Of a stretch of DNA of 59,934 nt, positions 16,145-25,183 are shown in pieces; within the stretch, counting starts at the first letter, position 1, and each line of letters opens with the position of its first letter. Where the stretch lies: contig LGEZ01000001.1 of NCBI GenBank assembly GCA_001508005.1, positions 116,392-176,325 on the forward strand, read 5' to 3'. The translations under genes were made by a program, and so were the position numbers. Source of the stretch: Clostridia bacterium 41_269. GTDB taxonomy: Bacteria > Bacillota > DTU086. Below the pieces are notes generated by a model, which saw only the letters and a list, made by a program, of their open reading frames with translations, was not told the DNA's origin and ran no database searches.

Positions 16145-16856
16145 GATTAAAAAGGATATTCCCGCTGGTGAATGGCTTCTTACATATTCGGATCTTGTGA
16201 CTTTGGTGCTTGTGTTTTTTGTACTTCTTTATTCCTTTTCCCAAATAGATATTAATAAATTCAGGCAGTTTATCTTATCCTTTCAAGGTTCAGGGGTGCT
16301 GGACGGCGGAAGGGCTCCGCTGGAGCAGATTATGCCCGAAAGCACAAGCAGTGAAGCCTTCGAGGATAAGAATTTGCTAGGAGAAGGTGCCCAAAGCAAC
16401 TTAAAGGAGATTTACGATATGACTGTGAGCTATTTGAAGGAGCATGGGCTCTCGGATCAGGTAGAGGTCAAATACAGTCAGAGGGGAATAGCTCTAGATA
16501 TAAAGGAGAGGATACTTTTTGATTCAGGAAAGGCTGTTTTAAAGCCTGAAGCCAGGAGGCTTCTTGACCTTTTGAGCGGACTTTTTGAAAAGCTTCCCAA
16601 CCAGATTTCGGTGGAGGGGCATACGGACAACCGTCCCATAAATACCGCCCAGTATCCCACAAACTGGGAGCTTTCCGTTGACAGGGCAGTGAAAGTAATT
16701 AGGTACCTGACTGAGGTAAAGGGGCTTGATCCTAAAAAGTTCGTAGCAGTGGGTTTCGGCGAATATCAGCCGATACTGCCTAATACTTCACCGGAGAATC
16801 AGGCTCAGAATCGCAGAGTGGTTATGGTTATAACAACACAAAAAATAAATGAATGA
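16131..16856 (+). CDS. motB: Flagellar motor stator protein MotB
   Basis: MotB anchors the stator to peptidoglycan and supplies the essential ion-binding aspartate. The 241 residues start with a basic tail and a single membrane segment WLLTYSDLVTLVLVFFVLLY containing that aspartate (about residue 20), followed by a plug/linker and a C-terminal OmpA-like peptidoglycan-binding domain with VEGHTDNRPI and NWELSVDRAVKVIRYL. GTG 16131 lies inside the end of motA. The stop overlaps the next start (ATGA). Confidence 0.96.
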   Translation: MRRRRIKKDIPAGEWLLTYSDLVTLVLVFFVLLYSFSQIDINKFRQFILSFQGSGVLDGGRAPLEQIMPESTSSEAFEDKNLLGEGAQSNLKEIYDMTVSYLKEHGLSDQVEVKYSQRGIALDIKERILFDSGKAVLKPEARRLLDLLSGLFEKLPNQISVEGHTDNRPINTAQYPTNWELSVDRAVKVIRYLTEVKGLDPKKFVAVGFGEYQPILPNTSPENQAQNRRVVMVITTQKINE

Positions 16857-17371
16857 GTGAGGTGCAAGGGAATAGTATGCCACTTAAAAAGAAGCAACAG
16901 ATAGATGAGAAGGAGGAAAATCAGGAGAAAAAAAGCGGTGGCAAGAAAAAACTGCTTTTAATTACATTGGCAGTTTTTTTGCTAGCAGGAAGCGCTGCTG
17001 CGGGTTTTTTTCTCCTTGGAGATGGAAAGCTGGGCTTTATTAGCGCTTCAACTGACGGCGAGGAACAGGGGATAAGTGTTCCTTTAGAAACTTTTACTGT
17101 GAATTTATCTGATATGGGGTTCAGGCGGTATCTAAGAGTGGATATAACCCTTGAATGCTACAATGAGGATGCTGTAAAAGAGATTGAGCAGAAGAAGTAT
17201 AAGATTAGGGATAAAATTATAACTGTTCTAAGCCAGAAAACGGTAAGCGATTTTGAGACCAGCGAAAAATTTGAAAGGGTAAGGATGGAACTCTTAAAAG
17301 CTGTAAATAGTGTTTTGTCGCCTTCAAATCAGATAAAAGCTCTGTATTTTGAAAACTTTATTATTCAATGA
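16853..17371 (+). CDS. fliL: Flagellar basal body-associated protein FliL
   Basis: FliL is a single-pass membrane protein around the stators that supports torque and stator stability. The 172 residues have a charged N-terminal tail (many Lys/Glu), one membrane segment LLLITLAVFLLAGSAAAGFF (about residues 40-59) and a periplasmic domain with PLETFTVNLSDMGFRRYLRVDI and the ending LYFENFIIQ, all typical of FliL. ATG 16853 overlaps the motB stop; ATG 16877, preceded by AAGGG, is an equally possible start that would shorten the tail by eight residues. Confidence 0.93.
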   Translation: MSEVQGNSMPLKKKQQIDEKEENQEKKSGGKKKLLLITLAVFLLAGSAAAGFFLLGDGKLGFISASTDGEEQGISVPLETFTVNLSDMGFRRYLRVDITLECYNEDAVKEIEQKKYKIRDKIITVLSQKTVSDFETSEKFERVRMELLKAVNSVLSPSNQIKALYFENFIIQ

Positions 17372-17404
17372 TTAATTCAACACATAATTGGAGGAAATTT
17401 TTTC

Positions 17405-17788
17405 ATGGACATTAGTTCAATTACGGAGGAAAAGATCAGGTCTATGATTGGAGACCTTCTTGATGAGGAAGAAAGTGGGACAAAAGTTAAAAAGGTAAAG
17501 TTTCCTGAGTTAAATCAGCAGAAAACTAAAGAATCTAGCAAGCCCATTGATATTAGTTTTTTAAATGATGTAATGGTGGAGCTTAAGGTGGAGTTGGGTC
17601 GGTGCCAGCTCACGGTGGGAGAGGTGCTGGAGTTAGATGTGGATTCTGTAATAGAGCTCAACAAACTAGCAGGTGAAGAAGTTGATGTTTACCTCAATGA
17701 TATGCCCTTTGCCACAGCGGAAGTGGTAGTAATAAATGAAGCTTTTGGTATTAGGATAAGTTCCTTTGTCGAGGGGTTTGAAGGTTAG
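17405..17788 (+). CDS. fliN: Short FliN-type flagellar motor switch protein
   Basis: FliN-type proteins form the base of the C ring. The 127 residues comprise an acidic, poorly conserved N-terminal half and a C-terminal SpoA domain (about 45-122) with VMVELKVELGRCQLTVGEVLELD and VDVYLNDMPFATAEVVVINEAFGIRI, the core of FliN. It lies between fliL and fliO, where fliM and fliY stand in many Firmicutes; here fliM and fliY are found instead at the end of the operon (31554-33729). The genome therefore carries both a short FliN and a FliY with its own FliN domain. Confidence 0.92.
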   Translation: MDISSITEEKIRSMIGDLLDEEESGTKVKKVKFPELNQQKTKESSKPIDISFLNDVMVELKVELGRCQLTVGEVLELDVDSVIELNKLAGEEVDVYLNDMPFATAEVVVINEAFGIRISSFVEGFEG

Positions 17789-17802
17789 GGATGGAGTGGA
17801 AT

Positions 17803-18159
17803 ATGATATTTGCTTTGCTTAGAATTTTTATCCTTCTTCCCATAATTTTATTTCTAATTTACATATTTATCCGCTTCGGCTTGGCAAGTATTGTTAATTC
17901 CATGAGTCATAGTTATGCTATGAGCATTGTGGACAGGTTGACTGTGGGGCCTAGGAGCAGTCTGCTGGTGGTCAGGGTGGCTGGGAAATATTATCTTATT
18001 GCCCTGAATAATGGTAATGCCACACTGCTTAAAGAATTGGACAGCTATCCTGAAATATCCCTGGGAGAAAGGCAGGTTAATAATGATTTCAGCATAGAAA
18101 GCCTGTTTTCTACTATTAAGAAGAAGATAAATGAACTGCGTTCCAGAGGAGAGGAATGA
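17803..18159 (+). CDS. fliO: Flagellar biosynthesis protein FliO
   Basis: FliO is a small membrane protein that assists assembly of the FliP ring of the export gate. About 118 residues: a single N-terminal membrane segment (LLRIFILLPIILFLIYIFI), then a short cytoplasmic domain with SIVDRLTVGPRSSLLVVRVAGKYYLIAL, the FliO/FliZ family pattern. ATG 17803 follows GGAGTGG; an in-frame ATG at 17791, three bases after the fliN stop, is the alternative. fliP follows after three bases. Confidence 0.9.
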   Translation: MIFALLRIFILLPIILFLIYIFIRFGLASIVNSMSHSYAMSIVDRLTVGPRSSLLVVRVAGKYYLIALNNGNATLLKELDSYPEISLGERQVNNDFSIESLFSTIKKKINELRSRGEE

Positions 18160-18162
18160 AAT

Positions 18163-18936
18163 ATGCCCAAAAAGTCTTTGTTCCAGTGGACACTATTTGT
18201 ATCCGCTGCATTGGCTATATTTACGGTTCTGCTTTATGCTTTTCCAGTAAAAGGTCAGCCCATACCCATTCCAGACATTAATGTGGAAATAGGACAGTCA
18301 GAAAGGCCCCAGGATGTGGTGGGAACTCTTCAGATTTTAATATTACTCACTGTGCTGTCCCTTGTCCCAGCGTTTTTGGTAATGCTCACTTCTTTTACTC
18401 GAATCATTGTGGTGCTGTCTTTTGTCAGGCAGGCCCTTGCGGTTCAACAGATACCCCCAAATCAGGTGCTCATTGGTCTGGCGCTGTTTTTAACATTTTT
18501 TACCATAGCTCCGGTGTTTCAGGACATAAAAAGTGAAGCAGTTGATCCGTATCTGAAAGGAGCTATAACTCAGGAGCAGGCTTTTGAAGCAGGAGCCAAG
18601 CCTTTAAGGGATTTTATGTTCGAGCATACGCGGGAAAAGGATTTGGCTCTTTTTGTGAGAATGTCGGACATGGATAGGCCAAAAAGCAGGGACGATATAC
18701 CCCTGCGGGTATTGATACCTTCATTTATAGTTAGTGAACTTAAAACGGCTTTTGAGATGGGATTTCTGATTTTTATTCCCTTTTTGATTATAGATATTGT
18801 TGTGGCCAGCACCTTAATGTCCATGGGAATGTTTATGGTTCCTCCCATAATGATTTCACTGCCCTTTAAAATTCTTCTGTTTGTGCTGGTAGATGGATGG
18901 CATCTTGTGGTGAAGTCTCTGCTGGAAAGCTTTTGA
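18163..18936 (+). CDS. fliP: Flagellar export gate protein FliP
   Basis: FliP forms, with FliQ and FliR, the helical export channel in the membrane. The 257 residues begin with a cleavable signal sequence (hydrophobic 12-29, cleavage likely near KGQP), followed by the family motifs LLTVLSLVPAFLVMLTSFTRI, QIPPNQVLIGLALFLTFF and the C-terminal ASTLMSMGMFMVPPIMISLP. Length and order fliO-fliP-fliQ-fliR are standard. The ribosome site GAGAGGAATGA precedes ATG 18163. Confidence 0.98.
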   Translation: MPKKSLFQWTLFVSAALAIFTVLLYAFPVKGQPIPIPDINVEIGQSERPQDVVGTLQILILLTVLSLVPAFLVMLTSFTRIIVVLSFVRQALAVQQIPPNQVLIGLALFLTFFTIAPVFQDIKSEAVDPYLKGAITQEQAFEAGAKPLRDFMFEHTREKDLALFVRMSDMDRPKSRDDIPLRVLIPSFIVSELKTAFEMGFLIFIPFLIIDIVVASTLMSMGMFMVPPIMISLPFKILLFVLVDGWHLVVKSLLESF

Positions 18937-18951
18937 CGGAGGGGATGTTCA

Positions 18952-19221
18952 TTGACGCAGGACTTTTTGATTCATCTTGCCAGGGAATCGCTCTTTGTTG
19001 CGCTGATGCTCGCAGGGCCTCCCCTGCTTTTCGGCCTTGTGGTGGGGGTAGTTGTGAGCATACTTCAGGCGACCACGCAGATACAGGAGCAGACGCTGAC
19101 CTTTGTTCCCAAAATTATTGCTGTGTTTTTGGCTGTTTTTCTCTTCGGTTCCTGGATGCTCAATGCTATTGTGCAGTTTACTGAAAATTTAATTGGGAAT
19201 CTTCCTGAAATAATAAGGTAG
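18952..19221 (+). CDS. fliQ: Flagellar export gate protein FliQ
   Basis: FliQ is an 89-residue component of the export gate with two membrane helices. The motif LFVALMLAGPPLLFGLVVGV and the following QATTQIQEQTLTFVPKI are diagnostic of FliQ/SctS. The start is TTG at 18952 with GGAGGGGATG upstream. It is situated between fliP and fliR with short gaps on both sides. Confidence 0.97.
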   Translation: MTQDFLIHLARESLFVALMLAGPPLLFGLVVGVVVSILQATTQIQEQTLTFVPKIIAVFLAVFLFGSWMLNAIVQFTENLIGNLPEIIR

Positions 19222-19250
19222 TTTAAAATTGAGTTTGGGGGAGAGAATTT

Positions 19251-20021
19251 TTGAATTGGGCGGATTACCTTGCGGCGGTGCTTGTTCTAATACGCATAAC
19301 GTCCTTCATAGCAGTTTCCCTGTTTTTCAGTTCCATGGCGATTCCGGCCTACGCTAAGATTGGGCTTGGGGTTGTTATGACGCTGTTGATTTTTCCCACT
19401 GTGGATCACGCTGGGTTGGGAAATCTTACAGAGAATGAATGGCAGTTTATGCTCCTTGCTTTAAAGGAGTGTCTTGTGGGAATGATTATAGGTTTTACCA
19501 CTTCCCTCATTTTTTCAGCAATTACTGTGGCAGGGGAACTGATTGACCTCCACATGGGTTTCTCCATGGCGGGACTTTTTGACCCCCAGACGGGTTCCAG
19601 TGTTACTTTGATGGGCCGTTTTATGTATACTTTGGGAATACTTCTCTTTCTGGCTGTGGACGGACACCACAATCTTCTTTTAGCCCTTTCAAGGAGTTTT
19701 GAAATTGTTCCCCTTGGGACAGCAGTTCTGAATAGAAATATCTCATTGGAAATGCTGATCTTTTTTAAGGAAATGTTCCTTTTGGGCTTTAAGATTGCTG
19801 CACCTATTATTGCTGTTATGCTCATAACAGATCTAAGCCTCAGTCTCATAAGCAGGACTGTACCCCAGATAAATGTTTTTATTATAGGTTTTCCTTTAAA
19901 AGCTGGTTTGGGAATTATAGTTCTTATTATAATTCTTCCTCTTTTTACAGCGGTAATTACCGGCCTTGTGGGGCAGATTGAAAAGGATTTACTGCAGATA
20001 ATGAGGAGTATGGGACAGTGA
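19251..20021 (+). CDS. fliR: Flagellar export gate protein FliR
   Basis: FliR completes the export gate with FliP and FliQ and closes the channel before secretion. The 256 residues are mostly membrane helices; recognisable blocks are RITSFIAVSLFFSSMAIPAY, GELIDLHMGFSMAGLFDPQ and LITDLSLSLISRTVPQINVF. The start is TTG at 19251 after GGGGGAGAG. The last bases overlap the start of flhB (GTGA), the typical coupling of this pair, which are even fused in some clostridia. Confidence 0.97.
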   Translation: MNWADYLAAVLVLIRITSFIAVSLFFSSMAIPAYAKIGLGVVMTLLIFPTVDHAGLGNLTENEWQFMLLALKECLVGMIIGFTTSLIFSAITVAGELIDLHMGFSMAGLFDPQTGSSVTLMGRFMYTLGILLFLAVDGHHNLLLALSRSFEIVPLGTAVLNRNISLEMLIFFKEMFLLGFKIAAPIIAVMLITDLSLSLISRTVPQINVFIIGFPLKAGLGIIVLIIILPLFTAVITGLVGQIEKDLLQIMRSMGQ

Positions 20022-21115
20022 ATGACGGGTTTTTGAGAATCGACCTTCAGCTGTTTGCCCAGGAAGAGAAAACTGAAGAGGCGACTCCCCATAAGAGGAG
20101 GGAAGTGCGCAGGGAAGGGCAGGTGGCTAAGAGCACCGATCTCAACGCGGCGGTGACTCTTTTTGCCGTATTTCTGCTGATTCTTTTTACCCATCAGTAT
20201 TATATTAAGATCCTTTACGATTACATCAGCCGCTGTTTGACCGACGGTGTATTGAGGAGGATTACGGGATCGGAGCTTATGTATATTTTTGCCGATTCTT
20301 CCCTTTTTATAATTAAGTTTATGGCTCCTATACTTTTGACGGGTATTGCAGCAGGTTTGGCTGCAAACCTGGGACAGGTGGGTTTTCTTTTCGCACCCAG
20401 CGCCGTGAAGCCTAAATTGAGCAATATCAATCCCATAAATGGCTTTAAAAGGATTTTTTCCAGGAGATCCCTTGTGGAGCTTCTAAAGTCTCTCTTAAAA
20501 GTGGCTGTGGTGGGCTGGGTAACGTATGTCCTCGTTAGAAATAATTTTGAGAAGCTGGTTTTTATAATGTTTATGGATTTGATGCCCATGCTGGAAGTGG
20601 TGGTATATGTGGTTTCCAGGGTGGCGTTGGGGGCATTGGGTGCCTTTTTGGTGATTGCCATTTTGGATTATATTTATCAGCGCTATGACTTTAGAAAGAG
20701 AATCAGAATGACCAGAAGGGAAGTCAAGGACGAGTTTAAGCAGACCGAAGGGGACCCCCTGATTAAGTCCAGGCAGAGGGAGAGACAGCGCCTTTTAGCC
20801 CAGAGGAGAATGATGAAAAAGGTTCCCGAGGCAACTGTGGTTATTACAAACCCCACTCGCCTTGCCGTTGCTTTGAAGTATGAAGTGGGTGAGCAGGACG
20901 CTCCAGAGGTTGTGGCCAAGGGGGCAGGCCACATTGCAAAAAAAATAGTACAGCTTGCAGAAGAAAATGATGTGCCTGTGGTGGAAAACAAGCCGGTGGC
21001 ACAGTTTATATACCACAATGTGGAGATCGGGCAGGAGATTCCGCCGGAGCTTTACAAAGCTGTGGCTGAGATTTTGGCAGTTATTTACCGTTTTAAGAGG
21101 AAAAAGCTGGCTTGA
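20018..21115 (+). CDS. flhB: Flagellar export switch protein FlhB
   Basis: FlhB controls substrate switching of the export apparatus. The 365 residues have an N-terminal cytoplasmic tail with EEKTEEATPHKRREVRREGQ, four membrane helices (about 35-215), and a cytoplasmic domain with the autocleavage motif NPTH-like sequence, here ITNPTRLAVALKYE: the cleavage motif reads NPTR where NPTH is most common, still with cleavage between N and P expected. The start is GTG 20018 inside the end of fliR, with GAGGAG upstream. The residue exchange H to R is the only oddity. Confidence 0.96.
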   Translation: MNDGFLRIDLQLFAQEEKTEEATPHKRREVRREGQVAKSTDLNAAVTLFAVFLLILFTHQYYIKILYDYISRCLTDGVLRRITGSELMYIFADSSLFIIKFMAPILLTGIAAGLAANLGQVGFLFAPSAVKPKLSNINPINGFKRIFSRRSLVELLKSLLKVAVVGWVTYVLVRNNFEKLVFIMFMDLMPMLEVVVYVVSRVALGALGAFLVIAILDYIYQRYDFRKRIRMTRREVKDEFKQTEGDPLIKSRQRERQRLLAQRRMMKKVPEATVVITNPTRLAVALKYEVGEQDAPEVVAKGAGHIAKKIVQLAEENDVPVVENKPVAQFIYHNVEIGQEIPPELYKAVAEILAVIYRFKRKKLA

Positions 21116-21183
21116 GGTCCAAAGTATACTTAAGGTAAAAATTATCATTCAGCCTGAAAAGCCGAGAAAGAGGATGGGAAGAA

Positions 21184-23253
21184 ATGGCACCATCGGTACT
21201 GACTTATATAAGGAATGCAGCTAAATATAATGATCTGATCATTGCTGCTTTGATTCTTGGTATAGTGATAATAATCGTAATACCCATAGATCCTTTTGTT
21301 CTTGATATTCTCCTTACCATTAACATAACGGTTAGCATTGTCATTCTCCTTACTACAATGTTTACTACCAATGCCCTGCAGTTTTCCGTTTTTCCTGCAC
21401 TGCTTCTGGTGGTAACGCTTTACAGGTTGGCTCTAAACATTGCTTCCACAAGGCTCATATTGAGCCAGGGAGTTGCCGGTAACATAATTGCTGCCTTTGG
21501 AAGCTTCGTAATAGGCGGTAATTATGTGGTGGGAATGATAATATTTATCATAATTACGGTTATCCAGTTTGTGGTGATTACCAATGGAGCGGGAAGGGTA
21601 GCTGAAGTGGCAGCAAGGTTTACGCTGGATGCTATGCCTGGAAAGCAGATGAGCATAGATGCAGATCTCAATGCAGGGATAATTACGGAGCAGGAAGCCA
21701 GGGAAAGAAGGGAAGAGCTTCAAAGGGAAGCGGACTTTTTTGGGGCCATGGATGGTGCCAGCAAGTTTGTCAGAGGGGACGCCATAGCAGGTATTGTAAT
21801 AACCCTGGTAAATATACTGGGAGGCTTTGTGATTGGAATCTGGCAGATGGGGATGTCTTTAACCGAAGCCCTTCAGAGATACACCATGCTGTCTGTGGGG
21901 GACGGTCTGGTTGCCCAGATACCTGCGCTTCTCGTTTCCACAGCAACGGGCATTTTGGTAACCAGAGCTGGAAGCGGTGAAAGTTTGGGCAGTGATATTA
22001 CTGAACAGCTGACCAGGTATCCCAGGGTTGTTGCTCTGGCCAGCGGTGCCCTTTTTGTTATTGGACTCATACCCAGTATACCCACCATTCCTTTTTGGGT
22101 GCTGTCCGGGGTTACTGGCTATATCGCCTATACACTTTTTAAGGAAGCCAGAGAAGCAGCGAGAAGGGAACAGCTTGCTAAAGCTAAGGAAATTAAATCG
22201 AAAGAGCGCCAGCCTGAAAATGTGCTGGGGATAATGAAGCTGGATCCCTTAGAAATTGAAATCGGCTACAACCTGGTGCCCCTTACCGATGAAGAAAAAG
22301 GAGGAGATCTTCTGGACCGCCTTGCAGCCGTAAGGAGACAGACAGCGCTGGAGCTGGGGCTTTATGTGCGGCCCATACGCATAAGGGACAATTTGGAATT
22401 GGATAGGAACGCGTATGTTTTTAAAATCAGGGGTGTTGAAATTGAAAGGGGCGAGATAATGCCCGACCGGTATTTAGCAATGAATCCCATGGCCCAGGAT
22501 GAGGATGTGCCGGGAATTCCCACTAAGGAGCCCACTTTTGGTCTCCCAGCATGGTGGGTTACCGAGGAGGTTAAGGAAGAGCTGGAATTTAAGGGATTTA
22601 CTGTGGTTGACGCTTCAACGGTTCTTATAACTCACCTGACGACATTTATTAAGAGGCATGCTCATGAACTCCTCGGAAGACAGGAAACAAAGGAGCTCAT
22701 TGAAACGGTTAAGGAAACAAATCCTGCGGTGGTGGAAGAGCTTATTCCCGATCTAATGTCTTACGGGCAGGTCCAGAAGGTTCTGCAGAATCTCCTTAAG
22801 GAGCAGGTGCCCATAAGGGATCTGGTGACAATTCTGGAGGTGTTGGCGGACAATGCCCCCATTACCAACGACATAGATCAGCTTACAGCAGCGGTTAGGC
22901 AGGCTCTTTACAGAACCATCAGTAATCTTTACAGCAGAAACGGCAGGATAAAGGTCATAATGCTCGATCCTAAAGTTGAAGAAGTTATTGAAGGATCTCT
23001 GCGGAAAACTCAGGAGGGAGCTTATCCAGCACTGGATCAGGAAACCGCTGAAAAACTGATACAGAGTGTAAGCCAACAGGTAAATAATATGGTTAACATT
23101 GGAGAGCAGCCCGTTATTCTCTGTTCCCCAAAGGTAAGGCTTCCTTTTAGGCGCTTTCTTGAGCGTTTTATCCCTGAGGTGGCTGTTATTTCATACAATG
23201 AATTGGCTCCTGAGTTGGAGATTGAAACACTGGGGAAGGTGGCTCTGGAATGA
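21184..23253 (+). CDS. flhA: Flagellar export gate protein FlhA
   Basis: FlhA is the large export-gate protein whose cytoplasmic ring receives chaperone-substrate complexes. The 689 residues include seven or eight membrane helices in the first 330 residues, the conserved FHIPEP-region elements PGKQMSIDADLNAG and ADFFGAMDGASKFVRGDAIA, and a C-terminal cytoplasmic half with RHAHELLGRQE and the segment IRDLVTILEVLADNAP. The ATG follows AAGAGGATGGG. Its stop codon overlaps the flhF start (ATGA). Confidence 0.98.
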   Translation: MAPSVLTYIRNAAKYNDLIIAALILGIVIIIVIPIDPFVLDILLTINITVSIVILLTTMFTTNALQFSVFPALLLVVTLYRLALNIASTRLILSQGVAGNIIAAFGSFVIGGNYVVGMIIFIIITVIQFVVITNGAGRVAEVAARFTLDAMPGKQMSIDADLNAGIITEQEARERREELQREADFFGAMDGASKFVRGDAIAGIVITLVNILGGFVIGIWQMGMSLTEALQRYTMLSVGDGLVAQIPALLVSTATGILVTRAGSGESLGSDITEQLTRYPRVVALASGALFVIGLIPSIPTIPFWVLSGVTGYIAYTLFKEAREAARREQLAKAKEIKSKERQPENVLGIMKLDPLEIEIGYNLVPLTDEEKGGDLLDRLAAVRRQTALELGLYVRPIRIRDNLELDRNAYVFKIRGVEIERGEIMPDRYLAMNPMAQDEDVPGIPTKEPTFGLPAWWVTEEVKEELEFKGFTVVDASTVLITHLTTFIKRHAHELLGRQETKELIETVKETNPAVVEELIPDLMSYGQVQKVLQNLLKEQVPIRDLVTILEVLADNAPITNDIDQLTAAVRQALYRTISNLYSRNGRIKVIMLDPKVEEVIEGSLRKTQEGAYPALDQETAEKLIQSVSQQVNNMVNIGEQPVILCSPKVRLPFRRFLERFIPEVAVISYNELAPELEIETLGKVALE

Positions 23254-24328
23254 AGATCAAAAATACCTGGTTAAAAGCATGCATGAAGCCTATGAGCGGA
23301 TAAAAGAAGATTTGGGGAAGGATGCCATTATAATAAGCAGCAGAAAAGTTCGGGCAGAAGGGTTAAAGGGACTGCTGGGCGTTAAAATGATCGAAGTCAC
23401 TGCAGCCCTTGAAAAGGATTCTGGAATAGATGTATACGATGATTTAAAGAAGATAAACGGCCTTAAACAGGAACTGACTGATATGAAATTTATGCTGAAA
23501 AAGCTTCTTAACAGCAGTGTTCCTAACCCTGAACCCATAAATAAGTGGAAAAAAGTTCTTGAGGATCTGGAATTTAATTCAATGGTTATTGAGGAACTTA
23601 TACAGGGCATTACTGAAACTTTTGGAGAGGATTTTCCTCATAATGAAAACATCATCCAGGAGGCACTTATTGCCCGTCTTGCCAGGATTTTTGAAGAGGC
23701 GGATGAAAAACCCAAGGGTAAGGGTAAGATATTTGCTTTTGTGGGACCTACCGGTGTTGGAAAAACGACGACTTTGGCAAAGCTAGCAGCCCACTATATC
23801 TTTGAACAGAACAAAAAAGTGGGACTGGTGACCATCGACACATATAGAATTGGGGCTGTGGAGCAGTTAAAGATATATGGAGATATTTTGGGAATTGATG
23901 TTGACGTTGTCTACACTGCTGATCAGCTGAAGCAGGTAATGGAAAAGCATCGGGATAAGGATGTGGTTCTTATCGACACAGCGGGAAGGTCTCCTTTCAA
24001 CAGCATGAGGCTTTCTGAGCTCAGAGCTTTCCTTGAAACCATTGATAACCTGGAGACATATCTGGTGCTGAGCTGTACAACCAAGTCCCGGGATCTTGAC
24101 AGGATAATCGCTGAGTACCAAATACTTAACTACACCCAGCTGATCTTTACCAAAGTTGATGAGACCCATTATTTAGGTCCCATAGCCAACACGGTCCATA
24201 AGGTTAAGAAGCCCGTTGCCTATATTACCAATGGACAGAGCGTTCCCGATGATATAGAAGCTGCTGAGCCATATAAGCTGGCAAAAATGATACTGAAAAG
24301 TGGTGTGGCTGATGGATCAGGCTTCTAA
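23250..24328 (+). CDS. flhF: Flagellar SRP-type GTPase FlhF, with apparent single-base frameshift near the start
   Basis: FlhF is an SRP-family GTPase that sets flagellar position. The GTPase half is intact: FVGPTGVGKTTTLAKLAAHY (about residues 165-184), DTYRIGAVEQL, LIDTAGRS and FTKVDE. The expected N-terminus MKIKKYLVKSMHEAYERI is nearly encoded: ATG AAG ATC starts at 23250, overlapping the flhA stop, but the A5 run at 23259-23263 is one base too short to join it to YLVKSMHEAY. With six A residues the frame is continuous, about 360 residues. Starting instead further upstream would require reading deep inside flhA without a ribosome site. The first in-frame ATG after the break is at 23280. 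Confidence 0.9.
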
Positions 24329-25165
24329 ACTTAGAGAGCAGGCATTAAGCAGAAGAAATTTAAAAGCGCCCACCAGGATCATAGCTGTTACCAGCGGTAA
24401 AGGAGGGGTGGGTAAAACCAATCTGGCCGTAAACTTGGCCATCTGCCTTGCTTCTTTTGGGAAAAAGTTGCTCTTTTGGATGCAGATTTGGGAACAGCAA
24501 ATGTGGATGTGCTTTTGGGATTGGTTCCTAAATATTCCCTTTATGATGTGTTCAGCGGAAGAAAAAATATTGAGGAAATTGCAGTAAAGGGACCAGCTGG
24601 TGTAAATATTATTCCCGGCGGTTCAGGCTTTAACGAGTTGGTTTATTTAAGCAGTATTGAAAAGAAAACCATAGAGGAAAGTATTGGGGATTTTACGGGA
24701 AAACACGATTTTCTTTTCATAGATACAGGGGCAGGCATTTCCCGAAATGTACTGGCTTTTGTCAGTGCAGCCAGTGAAGTTATTATGGTGGTTACTCCGG
24801 AACCCACTTCCATAGCAGATGCCTATGCTTTGATTAAGGTTTTGTGGAAATTTAAGTTAAATGAACGTATTTATCTGGTGGTTAATATGGCTGCCAGTTT
24901 TTCTGAGGCTAGGCAGACCTCAGAAAGAATAACAGCAGCAGCCAGGCATTTTTTAAAGAAAGAGATTAATGTTTTTGGTTATGTGCTGGATGACGAATGT
25001 GTGGGAAATGCAGTAAAAAAACAGATGCCCTTTGTGCTGCTGTATCCTAGAGCGCGGGCATCCTATCAGATAAAAGCGGTTTCTAAGAATTTAATGCTGG
25101 GAAAAGTGAGCAATGAACTGGCTAAGGATAGATTTGCTTCCAGAATACTGCGCATTTTTGGATGA
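24312..25165 (+). CDS. flhG: MinD-like flagellar ATPase FlhG, with apparent single-base frameshift
   Basis: FlhG (YlxH) is a MinD-type ATPase that partners FlhF to control flagellar number and place. The first frame encodes MDQASKLREQALSRRN and the deviant Walker A loop TSGKGGVGKTNLAVNLA. The second frame continues with LLDADLGTANVDVLLGL and the rest of the ATPase to 25165. They join if the A5 run at 24462-24466 has one more A, reading GKKVALLDADLG, a perfect family sequence. The joined protein has about 285 residues, the normal length. ATG 24312 overlaps the end of flhF. As written, the gene would yield only a short fragment containing the Walker A motif. Confidence 0.9.
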
Positions 25166-25183
25166 TATTGGGAGGTATTTTTA

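Noticed and set aside
23159-23250. An N-terminal extension of flhF into flhA
   Set aside because: The extension is Trp/Leu-rich, out of frame with flhA, has no ribosome site and matches nothing in the FlhF family.
24476-25165. A stand-alone MinD-like gene
   Set aside because: It lacks the Walker A loop, which lies in the preceding frame; both pieces form one FlhG.
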